A stretch of DNA of 35,110 nucleotides, from contig NZ_FMCH01000302.1 in the NCBI RefSeq assembly GCF_900091855.1, positions 1 through 35,110 on the forward strand, read 5' to 3'. Made by a program: the position numbers and the translations under genes. The notes beneath the pieces are model-generated. The model was given only the letters and a program-made list of their open reading frames with translations, had not been told where the DNA came from and made no database searches. This DNA is from Streptomyces sp. DvalAA-14. Lineage in GTDB: Bacteria; Actinomycetota; Actinomycetes; Streptomycetales; Streptomycetaceae. Positions 25,542 to 35,110 of this stretch are shown here, piece after piece. Position 1 is the first letter of the stretch. Each line of letters starts with the position of its first letter.

Positions 25542-26687
25542 ATGGACGCCAAGCCTCCGTCGCCGGACGCCTTTCTGATCCGGCGCACCCTGCAGGAGAT
25601 CGCACCGAACGCGGACAAGGCCACCTCGTACTTCTACGCGCTGCTGTTCGTCCGCCACCCGGAACTGCGCGACATGTTCCCGGTGGCGATGGACACCCAG
25701 CGCGACCGGCTGCTCAAGGCCCTGCTGACCGCCGCCGAGCACATGGACGACACCGCCGCGCTCACCGACTACTTGTCCGGCCTGGGCCGGGGCCACCGCA
25801 AATACGGCACCCGGCCGGAACACTATCCGGCGGTGGGCGAGGCGCTGCTCGGTGCGCTCGCCCGTTACGCGGCACCGGTCTGGGCCCCGCAGACCGAGGC
25901 GGCCTGGGTGCGAACGTACACCGCGATCTCGCAGATCATGATCGACGCGGCGGCGGCCGACGAGCGGACCGCCCCGGCCTGGTGGCACGCCGAAGTGGTC
26001 GGCCACGAACGCCGCACCTCGGACGTGGCGGTGATCACCCTGCGGCCCGACCAGCCGTATCCCTTCGTCGCCGGGCAGTACACCTCCGTCGAGACCCCGT
26101 GGTGGCCCCGGGTCTGGCGGCACTACTCCTTTGCCGCGGCGCCACGCGACGACGGGCTGCTCAGCTTCCACATCCGGGCGATCCCGGCCGGCTGGGTGAG
26201 CACCTCACTGGTCCACCGAGCCGTCCCGGGCGATGTGATCCGGCTCGGGCCGCCGGCCGGCTCGATGACGGTCGACCACACCACCGACGCCGGCCTGCTC
26301 TGCCTCGGCGGCGGCACCGGCATAGCGCCGATCAAGGCACTCGTCGAGGACGTGGTCCGGCACGGTGGCACTCGTGATGTCGAGGTGTTCTACGGCGCCC
26401 GGCACCGCTACGACCTCTACGACCTGGACACCATGCTGGCCATGGAGCGCGAGCACAACTGGCTCTCGGTGCGCACGGTGATCTGCGACACCCCGCCGGA
26501 CGCGCTGACCGGTCCGCTGCCCGACGCCGTCCGCCGGCACGGGCCGTGGGAGGAGTACGACGCCTATCTGTCCGGGCCGCCCGGAATGGTCCGCAGCAGT
26601 GTGGACACGCTGGTCAGGATCGGCATGCCGGCGCACCGGATACGGCACGACCTCGGCCACGGACCGCTGGTGACCGTCGAGTACTGA
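25542..26687 (+). CDS. Flavohemoglobin-like protein (globin plus FAD/NAD(P) reductase)
   Basis: A 381-aa two-part protein. The N-terminal globin (about 1-135) has the proximal histidine His85 (GRGHRKYG) and a B10-type tyrosine, Tyr32, in YFYALLF. The reductase part has an FAD-binding stretch (PFVAGQYTSVETPWWPRVWRHYSFAAAP) and an NAD(P)-binding domain (LLCLGGGTGIAPIKALVEDV, then VFYGARHRYDLYDLD and YLSGPPGMVRSSVDTL). Flavohemoglobins oxidise nitric oxide to nitrate. The FAD-binding region has WRHYSFA where Hmp has RQYSLT, so this is the actinobacterial variant class, and strong NO dioxygenase activity is not assured. ATG at 25542. A parS-like site lies about 100 bases upstream. Confidence 0.88.
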   Translation: MDAKPPSPDAFLIRRTLQEIAPNADKATSYFYALLFVRHPELRDMFPVAMDTQRDRLLKALLTAAEHMDDTAALTDYLSGLGRGHRKYGTRPEHYPAVGEALLGALARYAAPVWAPQTEAAWVRTYTAISQIMIDAAAADERTAPAWWHAEVVGHERRTSDVAVITLRPDQPYPFVAGQYTSVETPWWPRVWRHYSFAAAPRDDGLLSFHIRAIPAGWVSTSLVHRAVPGDVIRLGPPAGSMTVDHTTDAGLLCLGGGTGIAPIKALVEDVVRHGGTRDVEVFYGARHRYDLYDLDTMLAMEREHNWLSVRTVICDTPPDALTGPLPDAVRRHGPWEEYDAYLSGPPGMVRSSVDTLVRIGMPAHRIRHDLGHGPLVTVEY

Positions 26688-26757
26688 GCCCGTCCCGCGG
26701 GCAGCGCTGCTCGTTCCCGGGCAAGGCCGCCCGCGCAGCCGGGGACCAGGCCCGGCC

Positions 26758-27270
26758 TCAGCGCAGATCGGGCCCGAGCAGCCCGAGCACTCCCTCGATG
26801 TTCGCGTCCAGATAGTGCCGCAGGGTCAGCGGGACGATGTCCACCGAGGCCAGGCCCAGCCGGCTGAAGGGCACCCGCACCACCTCGTACTCGCCGCACG
26901 GCTGCTCGATCTCCGGACCGTGCCGCCGTGCCAGGTCCATCGACTCCAGCCGGCACACGAAGAAGAACTGCACCTTCACCCCGTGCGAGCCGTCGTCGGC
27001 GAGGTGCTCGGTGGTGTCGACGAAAGCCGGCACCGGGTCGACGACCTTGCCGCCCAGCTCCTCGTCGATCTCGCGGTGCAGCGCGGCGAGGATGCCGGCG
27101 TCCTCCTCCTCGACTCCGCCACCGGGGGTGAGCCAGTACGGGGCGATGCCGGGCTTGGTGCGCTTGATCAGGACGAGCCGGTCACCGTCGATCAGGATGG
27201 CGCGGGCGGTGCGCTTGACCACCGGGCGGGCAGCGGTGTCGGGGTGGTCGGGGAGTGTGTCCGAATGCAT
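26758..27270 (-). CDS. NUDIX hydrolase
   Basis: A 170-aa protein with a complete Nudix box, GGGVEEEDAGILAALHREIDEELGG, in which G-x5-E-x7-R-E-x2-E-E-x-G can be read. The family hydrolyses nucleoside diphosphates linked to another group, with Mg2+ bound by the Glu residues. The N-terminal strand ARAILIDGDRLVLIKRTKPGIAPYWLTPGG is typical. The substrate is not predictable. The start is taken at the ATG at 27270 (MHSDTLP); a more upstream in-frame start at 27303 adds 11 residues with no clear ribosome site. Convergent with the flavohemoglobin gene. Confidence 0.9.
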   Translation of the reverse strand: MHSDTLPDHPDTAARPVVKRTARAILIDGDRLVLIKRTKPGIAPYWLTPGGGVEEEDAGILAALHREIDEELGGKVVDPVPAFVDTTEHLADDGSHGVKVQFFFVCRLESMDLARRHGPEIEQPCGEYEVVRVPFSRLGLASVDIVPLTLRHYLDANIEGVLGLLGPDLR

Positions 27271-27369
27271 GCCAGAGGTCTGCCGCGCCGGCGCCGGGGG
27301 CAAACGTGCTCACGCGGCCGAATCGGAGCATTCGCCGCCACCCGGCGGATCCGGCGCATCCACCGGACC

Positions 27370-27443
27370 CGCGTCGAGCCCCGGTCAGACCCCGGTCCGC
27401 GTCGAGCCGCGAGGAACCCGGTCCCGCGTCGAGCCCCGGTCAG
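27370..27443. repeat. Short direct repeats beside the cystathionine-lyase gene
   Basis: CGCGTCGAGCCCCGGTCAG occurs exactly at 27370-27388 and 27425-27443, and its first 11 bases again at 27398-27408. The last copy reaches into the 3' end of the lyase gene. This is probably small-scale slippage in GC-rich sequence. Confidence 0.7.
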
Positions 27444-28570
27444 GACATCGCTTCGTCCAGCGCCCGCAGTACGTCGGCCACGATGTCGTCCGGGTCCTCG
27501 ACGCCCACCGAGAAGCGGATGAAGCCCGGTGCCACCGCGTCGGCGCCCCATCGGGCCCGGCGCTCGGCCGTGCACTGCACGCTGCCGAAACTCGTGGCCT
27601 CCGCGGTCATCCGCAGCGCGGCCAGGAAGCGTTCGGCGTGCGCCCGGCCCGGGAGGGTGAAGGACACCACGCTGCCGAACCGCCGCATCTGGGCGGCGGC
27701 GACCTTGTGCGCGGGGTCGGTCGGCAGGCCCGGGTGGCGCAGCCCGGTGACCTCGGGCCGCTCCAGTAGGGCGCAGGCCAGCGCCAGCGCGTTGGCCGCC
27801 TGCCGGTCCACCCGCAGCGCCAGCGTGGCCAGCGAACGGTGCGCGAGCCAGGCCTCCATGGGACCGGGGATGGCGCCGACGGTCTTGCGCCAGTTGCGCA
27901 CGCCGGCGGCCAGCTCGGCGTCCCGGGTGGTGACGTAGCCGAGCAGCAGGTCGCCGTGCCCGGTGAGCGCCTTGGTGCCGCTGGCCACCGAGAAGTCGGC
28001 GCCGAGGTCGAGCGGGCGCTGGCCGAGCGGGGTGGCGAGGGTGTTGTCGACGGCCACCAGCGCGCCGGCCGCGTGTGCGGCCTCGGCCAGCCGCCGGATG
28101 TCGCACACGTCGAGCTCGGGATTGGACGGGGTCTCCAGCCAGAGCAGCCGGGCGCCCTCCAGGGCGGTGAGCTGGGCGTCCCCCGCGGTGGGCGCGAGCC
28201 GGACCTGTACGCCGTACGACTCCAGGCGCTCCTGGAGCGCGCGTGTCGTCTGGTAGCCGTCCGACGGCAGGACGACGACCTGCCCGGACCGCACCTGCGA
28301 CAGCAGCACCGCGGCGATCGCGGCCATCCCGGAGGCGAAGGTCAGGGTGCGGGCGTCCGGATCGTCGGGCGCCTCCAGCGCGGAGATCGCCTGCTCCAGC
28401 CGGTCCCAGGTGGGATTGCCGTCGCGGCCGTAGGTGTAGGGGCCGCTCGCCTCACCCGGCAGGTGGTAGTGCGAGACGAAGGACGGGCCCGGCAGCGACG
28501 GCTGGTACGCGGTCGCCGGCGGCCGTCCGGCGTGGACGCTGCGAGTGCTGTCCCCGGAACGGGTGCTCAC
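27440..28570 (-). CDS. Cystathionine gamma-lyase/synthase-type PLP enzyme
   Basis: A 376-aa member of the Cys/Met metabolism PLP family (fold type I). The schiff-base lysine is Lys200 in SVASGTKALTGHGD. The phosphate/ring contacts are in TFASGMAAIAAVLL and DNTLATPLGQRPLDLGAD; the substrate-loop tyrosine lies in PYTYGRDGNPTWDRLE. The family does beta- or gamma-elimination or replacement in cysteine, homocysteine and cystathionine metabolism; streptomycete homologues are usually called cystathionine gamma-lyase. The GTG start overlaps the stop of the preceding membrane-protein gene by four bases (GTGA), so the two are translationally coupled. Confidence 0.9.
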   Translation of the reverse strand: MSTRSGDSTRSVHAGRPPATAYQPSLPGPSFVSHYHLPGEASGPYTYGRDGNPTWDRLEQAISALEAPDDPDARTLTFASGMAAIAAVLLSQVRSGQVVVLPSDGYQTTRALQERLESYGVQVRLAPTAGDAQLTALEGARLLWLETPSNPELDVCDIRRLAEAAHAAGALVAVDNTLATPLGQRPLDLGADFSVASGTKALTGHGDLLLGYVTTRDAELAAGVRNWRKTVGAIPGPMEAWLAHRSLATLALRVDRQAANALALACALLERPEVTGLRHPGLPTDPAHKVAAAQMRRFGSVVSFTLPGRAHAERFLAALRMTAEATSFGSVQCTAERRARWGADAVAPGFIRFSVGVEDPDDIVADVLRALDEAMS

Positions 28571-28944
28571 TCGTCGTCCGGAAGGACGGTGGACAGACCC
28601 CAGGAGACGATGCTGACGATGAGGGCGCCGAGTACCGCGGTCCAGAAGCCGTGCACGTGGAAGTCGAGGCTGAGCTTGCCCGCCAGCCAGGAGGTGAGCA
28701 TCAGCATCAGGGCGTTCACCACGAGGGTGATCAAGCCGAGAGTGAGGATGAACAGCGGGAAGGACAGCACTTTCACCACGGGCTTGACCAGCCAGTTCAC
28801 CACGCCGAAGACCAGGGCGACGAGGATGAGGGAGAAGGTCTCTCGCCAGATGGAGTGACCCGGGAGGGTGATGTCGGCTATCAGCCAGGTGGCCACACCG
28901 AGGGCCCCGGCGTTCGCCAGGGTCTTGACGATGAAATTCTTCAT
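28567..28944 (-). CDS. Phage-holin-family (YvlD-like) membrane protein
   Basis: The 125-aa protein has four predicted transmembrane helices: about 8-28, 35-55, 62-85 and 95-118. The segment VFGVVNWLVKPVVKVLSFPLFILTLGLITLVVNALMLMLTSWLAGKL is typical of the YvlD/phage-holin-4 family of unknown function. Despite the family name this is a chromosomal gene, not prophage. ATG at 28944. It is upstream of, and overlaps by four bases, the cystathionine-lyase gene; this pairing is a conserved arrangement in streptomycetes as far as I recall. Divergent from the cupin gene. Confidence 0.88.
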   Translation of the reverse strand: MKNFIVKTLANAGALGVATWLIADITLPGHSIWRETFSLILVALVFGVVNWLVKPVVKVLSFPLFILTLGLITLVVNALMLMLTSWLAGKLSLDFHVHGFWTAVLGALIVSIVSWGLSTVLPDDE

Positions 28945-29055
28945 GAGTGCGATCGTCGCAGACACGATCACCGGGGCAAGAGACCGGGCAGAAACCGTAG
29001 CGGGATCGGGATCGGGACGCACCCCGATCGGGACCGCGGCAGCTGAGGAGTGGCT

Positions 29056-29373
29056 ATGAAGGTGTTCCGGCTGGACGACCTGGACGCGGAACGGGCCGCC
29101 AACCAGGGCGCCTACCTGCGCTTCTTGAAGGAGCGCACCATGTCGGCGGGGCTGTACGCGCTCAAGGCCGGCGAGAGCGATCCGCAGGGGCCGCACGCCC
29201 AGGACGAGATCTACCTCGTGGTCAGCGGCCGGGCGGCGATCACCGTGGGGGAGGAGACCACGGCGGTCGCCCGCGGCAGCGTGGTCTACGTGCCGGCCGG
29301 GACGGCGCACCGCTTCCACCACATCACCGAGGACCTGCGGGTCATGGTGGTCTTCTCGCCACCGGAGGCATAG
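29056..29373 (+). CDS. Cupin domain protein
   Basis: A 105-aa single-domain cupin. Motif 1 is GPHAQDEIYLVVSGRAAITVG and motif 2 is GSVVYVPAGTAHRFHHI, with metal ligands His/Asp/Glu in motif 1 and the His in motif 2. A beta-barrel metalloprotein, whose substrate cannot be told from the sequence. A good ribosome binding site (GAGGAG, 29044-29049) precedes ATG 29056. Divergent from the holin-like/lyase pair and followed by a 242-base gap before the small membrane protein. Confidence 0.88.
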   Translation: MKVFRLDDLDAERAANQGAYLRFLKERTMSAGLYALKAGESDPQGPHAQDEIYLVVSGRAAITVGEETTAVARGSVVYVPAGTAHRFHHITEDLRVMVVFSPPEA

Positions 29374-29615
29374 CGGCCGCCCGGGCTCTTCGCGCCGCCG
29401 GCGGCCCGGAGACCGGCGGACCGGCGAGCCCCGCGGACCCTAGGGGTCGGTTCAGGGTGCTGTCCGGTCCGGCGGATCTCCGCGGGCGGCCGGTGTGGCT
29501 CTACAGTCGAAGCAGTGGGATACCGCGCGACACCGCGTCCGGTGTCCCGCGGACAGGAATCACCGGCGGAAGGCCGTCCGGGAACGCGTGGCGACCTAGG
29601 AGTGTTGAGACGGTC

Positions 29616-29831
29616 ATGGAGAAGCTGCTGAAGAGCCTGCCGTGGTGGGTGAAGTGGATCGCGATACCGGTCATCGCACTGGTGGTCTTCGGTTCGCTGA
29701 TCGCCAGTCTGGTGAGCATCGTGGTGGGCCTGCTGTTCAAGGTCCTGGTCTTCGTGATTCTGGTCGGCGCGCTCGTGTTCGTCGTGAAGCGCGTCACCTC
29801 CGGCGGGTCGGGCTCCAAGCGCGACTGGTGA
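29616..29831 (+). CDS. DUF5326-like small membrane protein
   Basis: The 71-aa protein begins MEKLLKSLPWWVKWIAIPVIALVVFGSL, then a second hydrophobic span (LVSIVVGLLFKVLVFVILVGALVFVV), and ends GGSGSKRDW. I recall the PWWVKWIA...SRDW pattern as DUF5326, a streptomycete membrane protein of unknown function. Two transmembrane helices are expected. The AGGAG at 29598-29602 is a little far from the ATG (13 bases). The DNA between the cupin gene and this gene (29374-29615) shows no other gene. Confidence 0.8.
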   Translation: MEKLLKSLPWWVKWIAIPVIALVVFGSLIASLVSIVVGLLFKVLVFVILVGALVFVVKRVTSGGSGSKRDW

Positions 29832-29835
29832 GCCG

Positions 29836-29881
29836 CCCGAGGGCCGCGCCGCCGGAGATGTCCGGGGGTGCGGCCCTCGGG
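29836..29881. terminator. Hairpin between convergent DUF5326 and YibE/F genes
   Basis: CCCGAGGGCCGC (29836-29847) pairs perfectly with GCGGCCCTCGGG (29870-29881), with further pairing potential in the loop (GCCGGAGATGTCCGG). It starts a few bases after the small membrane-protein gene. Confidence 0.7.
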
Positions 29882-29900
29882 ACACCCCCGGCGAGCGGGT

Positions 29901-31349
29901 TCACCCGCCGCCTGCCGGCTGACGTGCCCCCTTGGCCCGGCGGTGGCCGCCACCGCCGGCCGGGCGGGCCCCGGGCACGCCGCCCGGTCCGGCCGGTCCG
30001 TCCTCCTGGCGCGGATGGCGGTCGGCGCTGACCACCAGCGCCGCGAGCAGGGTGGTCAGCGGCACCGACGCCACCAGCCCGATACTCCCCACCAGCGTGC
30101 GGACGATCTCCTCGGCGACGAGTTCGCTGTCCGCCACCCGCAGCACCCCGCTGCGTGCGATCGAGAAGAGCAGCAGCAGCGGGAGCGCGGCGCCCGCGTA
30201 CGCCATCACCAGCGTATTGACCACGGAGGCGATGTGGTCGCGGCCGATCCGCATGCCGGACCCGTAGAGCTTGCGCCAGTTCGCGCCCGGGTCGGCGTCC
30301 TTCAGCTCCCACACCGCGGCGGTCTGGGTGACCGTCACATCGTCCAGCACACCGAGCGAGCCGATGATCACCCCGGCCAGCAGGACGCCCTTGATCTGGA
30401 TGTCCGGGTAGAGGTTGTGGATCAGGCCGGTCTCGTCCGAGGTGTTGCCGGTCAGACGCGCCCACGAGATGAAGACCGAGCCCAGCACACCGATCAGGAA
30501 CAGCGAGCACAGGGTGCCGAGCACCGCGACCGAGGTGCGCGCGTTGAGGCCGTGGCAGAGGTAGAGGGCGATCAGCATGATCGCGCTGCCGCCCACCACC
30601 GCCACCAGCAGCGGATTGTCGCCGTGCAGGATCGCCGGGAGGATGAACAGCGTCAGGATCGCGAAGGAGATCGCCAGCGCGATCAGCGCGGTCAGGCCCC
30701 GCAGCCGGCCGACGAGGACGACGGCCAGCGCGAAGATCCCGGCCAGCAGCGCCAGCGGCAGCCCGCGGTCGACGTCGGTGACCGAGTAGCGCATCCCGGG
30801 CGGCGCGTTGGGGGCGTAGGCGAGGACGACGCCTTCGCCCCTGGTGTAGCGGCGGGTCTGGTCCGGCTGCACGATCTCGGTGTAGTGACTCCCCCGGTCG
30901 GGGCCCGAAGTGACCTCGATGGTGGCCTTTTGGCAGATGTCGGCCTTGGCGGCACCGGACGTCGACCCGGCGGCCCCGCCCGCCGTTGTCCCGCCCGTCG
31001 CTGCCCCGGCGGCCGGATCCGCGGCGGCCGGCGCCGCGCCGACCGAGGCGCAGGAGGCATTGACGAGCGCGGTGACCTTGCCGTCGCGGGTCTGCTGGTC
31101 GAAGCCGACACCGCTCCGGGCGTGGCCGGGCGCGCCCCCCGGCCACAGCAGGACCAGGCCGACCACCACCGCGGCGCCGAACGGCACCAGGATCGCGGCG
31201 ATGACCTTCCGCAGGTGCTTCGAGACCGGCGGCACCGGACCGTGGTTGTGGCTGTGACCGTGACTGTGACTGTGGCCCTGGCCGGGGTGCTGACCGGGGT
31301 CGGTGCCGCTGCCGCTGTCGCCCTGCGGGTGCGCCTGGGAAGAGTCCAC
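29901..31349 (-). CDS. YibE/F-like multi-spanning membrane protein
   Basis: A 482-aa protein with a His-rich cytoplasmic N-terminus (GQGHSHSHGHSHNHG, about 22-37), a first transmembrane helix (about 47-67), an extracellular segment of about 125 residues with an Ala/Gly-rich linker, and about seven further helices in the C-terminal YibE/F domain (for example LAGVIIGSLGVLDDVTVTQTAAVWEL and IASVVNTLVMAYAGAALPLLLL). YibE/F proteins are putative transporters or permeases of unknown substrate. The His-rich start could bind divalent metals, which is inference. Ends with a Pro/Gly/Arg tail. Divergent from thiC; its start is about 70 bases before the riboswitch. Confidence 0.88.
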   Translation of the reverse strand: MDSSQAHPQGDSGSGTDPGQHPGQGHSHSHGHSHNHGPVPPVSKHLRKVIAAILVPFGAAVVVGLVLLWPGGAPGHARSGVGFDQQTRDGKVTALVNASCASVGAAPAAADPAAGAATGGTTAGGAAGSTSGAAKADICQKATIEVTSGPDRGSHYTEIVQPDQTRRYTRGEGVVLAYAPNAPPGMRYSVTDVDRGLPLALLAGIFALAVVLVGRLRGLTALIALAISFAILTLFILPAILHGDNPLLVAVVGGSAIMLIALYLCHGLNARTSVAVLGTLCSLFLIGVLGSVFISWARLTGNTSDETGLIHNLYPDIQIKGVLLAGVIIGSLGVLDDVTVTQTAAVWELKDADPGANWRKLYGSGMRIGRDHIASVVNTLVMAYAGAALPLLLLFSIARSGVLRVADSELVAEEIVRTLVGSIGLVASVPLTTLLAALVVSADRHPRQEDGPAGPGGVPGARPAGGGGHRRAKGARQPAGGG

Positions 31350-31419
31350 CGGCCGATCATCGCAAGACGCCCTGGTGCGTGTCCGCAGTCAGCCGCTACC
31401 GTGGTCCCACCTTTGCAAA

Positions 31420-33365
<1,946 letters not shown>

Positions 33366-33387
33366 CCCCGCTCACCGAAAGGCAGGC

Positions 33388-33437
33388 CGCCCCCGGTCCC
33401 GGTCATCCGAGCGACGAGTTGACCGGGACCGGGGGCG
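33388..33437. terminator. Strong bidirectional hairpin between thiC and the lipoprotein gene
   Basis: An 18-bp perfect stem: 33388-33405 pairs with 33420-33437 (core CCCCCGGTCCCGGTCA / TGACCGGGACCGGGGG) around a 14-base loop. The right half overlaps the 3' end of the lipoprotein gene. Confidence 0.8.
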
Positions 33438-33780
33438 CCTGGCCCACCGTGACGAAACTGCGCCAGGGACCCTGGCCCGGGCCGGCCTTGATGGACAGGG
33501 TCGTGCTGAGGTAGGCGCCGGGCACGCCCCCCGGGTCGTCGCAGTTGGCGCCCTTGTGCAGCACGATGTCGATACCGGTGGTGTTGGTGACCTGGGTCAG
33601 GCCACGGGGGGCGAGATGGTGGCAGGCGCCCTCGATCTGGACCGGATCGTTGACGGTCTGTGAGAAGTGCGGGCCGTTGGTGCCCCGGATCTGACCCCCG
33701 CTGGAGTCGGAGCAGGCCGCAGCGGTGAGAACGAGCGGGGCGATCGTGCACAGGGCTATGAGAGGACGACTCAGGCGCAT
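33403..33780 (-). CDS. Putative small secreted lipoprotein
   Basis: The 125-aa product begins MRLSRPLIALCTIAPLVLTAAACSDSSGG: a basic N-terminus, a hydrophobic run and a lipobox-like LTAAAC, indicating lipid attachment at Cys23 after export. The mature part has a cysteine pair candidate (GACHHLAP and GANCDDPGG) and a beta-rich look. It resembles other small actinobacterial lipoproteins of unknown function. GGGAG precedes the ATG at 33780; in-frame sequence further upstream to 33882 lacks a ribosome site and would bury the signal peptide. Convergent with thiC. Confidence 0.8.
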   Translation of the reverse strand: MRLSRPLIALCTIAPLVLTAAACSDSSGGQIRGTNGPHFSQTVNDPVQIEGACHHLAPRGLTQVTNTTGIDIVLHKGANCDDPGGVPGAYLSTTLSIKAGPGQGPWRSFVTVGQAPPVPVNSSLG

Positions 33781-33918
33781 GGGCTTCTCCCGTTCTGACC
33801 GGGTACGGGAGCAGTCAAACAAGGCGCCGCGTCCGGGGCGACCCGGCGCGGCCATCCGGAGGACCACGGGGCGGCGGCTCACCCGGCTACCGGGGCCACC
33901 GCGGCCACCACGGCGCGG

Positions 33919-34767
33919 CTACTCCGGCGCGTGCTCCGGGCCGCCCCAGTCGGGGCTGCTGTAGTCCGGGGACGAGAAGCGCGGCGCGGTCGGCCGGGGG
34001 TCCTGGGGCGAGGAGAAGTCCGGCCGGGAGTAACCGAGGTGCGGCATGCGCGGGGTGGCGGCGGGCGGCGTCGGAGCGGGCGAGTGGGGGGTGGTGGCCT
34101 GTCTGATCGTGTCGTCGAGGAAGGGCAGCATGCCCAGCGACAGCAACGCCTCGCGCCAGCGCTCCCGTGCCTGGGTGACCTCGGGCGACAGCGAGTCCGG
34201 CGCGTCGTGGATCGCGCCGGCGCCGTCGCGCAGCGCGGTCAGCAGCAGCCCGATCCCGCCGAGCAGGGCCGACGCGGCGGCCAGGGCGGCGAAGAACCAG
34301 CCGGCCGTCCGCAGCGGCGAGGCGATGGCCGGCTCCGGCGAGACGGCGTGCATCGCGTAACCGATGAGCAGAAAGATCACCGCTGCGGCGCCGGCCAGCA
34401 GCGGTGTCAGGACCGCGAGCACCGGTATGAGCCCCGCGCCGGACCCGGCGCGGTCCGCGACGCCCATCGCGGCGTAGCCGAAGGCGCGGTTCTCGCGGGC
34501 GCTCGCCGCCTCGCGCACCTCGTCACGCGTCTCGGTACGGACGGCGAGGTACGCCACGTATTCGGCGGCCGCGGCCGCGTTGATCTCGTCGGTGGCGGCG
34601 AGCGCCAGGGTGCGCAGTTGCTCGGCGTTCAGCGGCAGGCCGATGTCGCCGGGGACCGGCCCGGAGCCACCGCCGCCCATGTCGTCGAGAGCGATACGCA
34701 GCGCGTCGTCGAGGACATGCTCGAAATCCTGGCGGTCTTCGTTGAGCAGGTGTGGAGCGCTGTTCAT
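33919..34767 (-). CDS. Two-TM membrane protein with Pro/Ser-rich tail, unknown function
   Basis: A 282-aa protein. The N-terminal ~110 residues are soluble and Ala-rich, with a helical section (EINAAAAAEYVAYLAVRTETRDEVREAASARENRA). Two transmembrane helices lie at about 112-138 (LIPVLAVLTPLLAGAAAVIFLL) and 154-178. A cytoplasmic region of about 50 residues follows, and then a tail with repeated FSSP/YSSP-type units (YSRPDFSSPQDPRPTAPRFS). I do not recognise a family. ATG at 34767 follows GGGGGATG; a longer in-frame reading to 34971 crosses the parS-like site 7 and a repeat-like element, so it is not favoured. Confidence 0.7.
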   Translation of the reverse strand: MNSAPHLLNEDRQDFEHVLDDALRIALDDMGGGGSGPVPGDIGLPLNAEQLRTLALAATDEINAAAAAEYVAYLAVRTETRDEVREAASARENRAFGYAAMGVADRAGSGAGLIPVLAVLTPLLAGAAAVIFLLIGYAMHAVSPEPAIASPLRTAGWFFAALAAASALLGGIGLLLTALRDGAGAIHDAPDSLSPEVTQARERWREALLSLGMLPFLDDTIRQATTPHSPAPTPPAATPRMPHLGYSRPDFSSPQDPRPTAPRFSSPDYSSPDWGGPEHAPE

Positions 34768-34946
34768 GTGTGCATCCCCCGATGCTCCGACTCCCCAGGC
34801 GCGGCCGGCGTTGTTCCACGTGGAACCGCCTCGGCCGACCGGATGCCCGGAGAGCGGTGGGCCTACGGATACAGCGATGGTAGGGCGGTACGGCAGGCCG
34901 TGACAGGGTGCAACCAGGAAATGTGCGCGGGTCGAAGCTGCCGTGC
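34768..34946. other. Non-coding gap upstream of the two-TM protein gene
   Basis: Contains the ribosome binding site of the minus-strand gene and parS-like site 7. No gene or clear promoter was seen. Confidence 0.55.
34813..34826. promoter_or_regulatory. parS-like palindrome 7
   Basis: GTTCCACGTGGAAC, about 46 bp upstream of the two-TM membrane-protein gene, in non-coding sequence. Confidence 0.55.
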
Positions 34947-35110
34947 TAGTGCTGTGACCGGACAGGTCCACCGGTTTGCGACGCCCGGCACGGCACCTCG
35001 CTGCGTTGTCGAAGTCGCCCGAGTACGCCCAGTACGAGGACGACGCTCCGCCTTGCGATGCACCGCACCGGACGCCGCGAACCTGGCGAACCCATCGGGC
35101 CGCAGCACTA
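34947..35110. mobile_element. Imperfect palindromic MITE-like element at the window edge
   Basis: The 164-bp stretch begins TAGTGCTGTGACC and ends GGCCGCAGCACTA. The arms are inverted relatives over about 50 bp, with TGCTG(T/C)G(A/G)CC, then GCGACGCCCGGCACGGCACC facing its inverse partner. TA at both tips could be a TA-type target duplication. It contains no gene. The pattern of GTGCTGTGACC...CAGCACTA elements is one I associate with repeats in streptomycete genomes, but I cannot confirm a name. It may continue past the window. Confidence 0.6.

Noticed and set aside
28567..28944. Prophage remnant suggested by the 'phage holin' family name
   Set aside because: The gene is a stand-alone YvlD-like membrane protein coupled to a metabolic gene; no other phage gene is nearby.
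34863..35108. 81-aa minus-strand open frame at the right edge
   Set aside because: It is Arg-rich and lies mostly inside the palindromic element.

Overview
The window looks like a Streptomyces or close relative (Streptomycetaceae). GC content is very high, the third codon positions are mostly G or C, GTG starts are common, and the backbone order ssb-rpsR-rplI-MATE-dnaB ... cystathionine lyase-cupin-YibE/F-thiC is one I associate with the origin-proximal core of Streptomyces chromosomes. An origin-proximal location also fits a cluster of DnaA-box-like 9-mers upstream of dnaB and seven ParB/parS-like palindromes (core GTTCCACGTGGAAC) spread over the window.

Layout. 1-2892: the 3' end of ssb, rpsR, rplI, a terminator and two parS-like sites, a convergent MATE transporter, and a 437-bp regulatory gap with DnaA boxes. 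2893-4353: dnaB, the replicative helicase. 4362-14640: a complete Tn7-like transposon of 10,279 bp, inserted just behind the dnaB stop codon. It has perfect 10-bp terminal inverted repeats (TGTAGGTTCC...GGAACCTACA), a 5-bp target duplication (GCGGC at 4357-4361 and 14641-14645), arrays of ~19-bp internal repeats at both ends (likely TnsB sites), and a tightly overlapping tnsA-tnsB-tnsC-tniQ/tnsD operon reading away from dnaB. Behind tniQ lie a decayed serine-recombinase DNA-binding segment and cargo: a two-S1-domain RNA-binding protein, a coupled 102-aa protein, a DUF6183-like protein and a convergent zinc-ribbon protein. No CRISPR array or Cas gene is present, so the 787-aa TniQ with three C-terminal HTH-like segments is the only visible target selector, and the 3' end of dnaB is the inferred attachment site.

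14646-20156: a variable-looking flank with a SUKH (SMI1/KNR4) protein, a DUF6193-like protein, an AraC regulator with a VOC protein, and a second VOC protein followed by a UvrA-like ABC ATPase that lacks the UvrB-binding region. 20170-25306: a secreted GH3 glycoside hydrolase with two tandem discoidin domains and a LacI-type operator upstream, then a divergent serine hydrolase. 25542-31349: a flavohemoglobin, a NUDIX hydrolase, a membrane protein and cystathionine-lyase pair, a cupin, a small membrane protein and a YibE/F-like membrane protein. 31420-33365: a TPP riboswitch and thiC. 33403-34767: a lipoprotein and a two-TM membrane protein. The window ends in a 164-bp imperfect palindromic element (34947-35110) resembling a MITE.

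The main result is the fully delimited dnaB-associated Tn7-like element. Its boundaries, duplication and gene set are read directly from the sequence. The attachment-site role of dnaB and the function of the cargo are inference.
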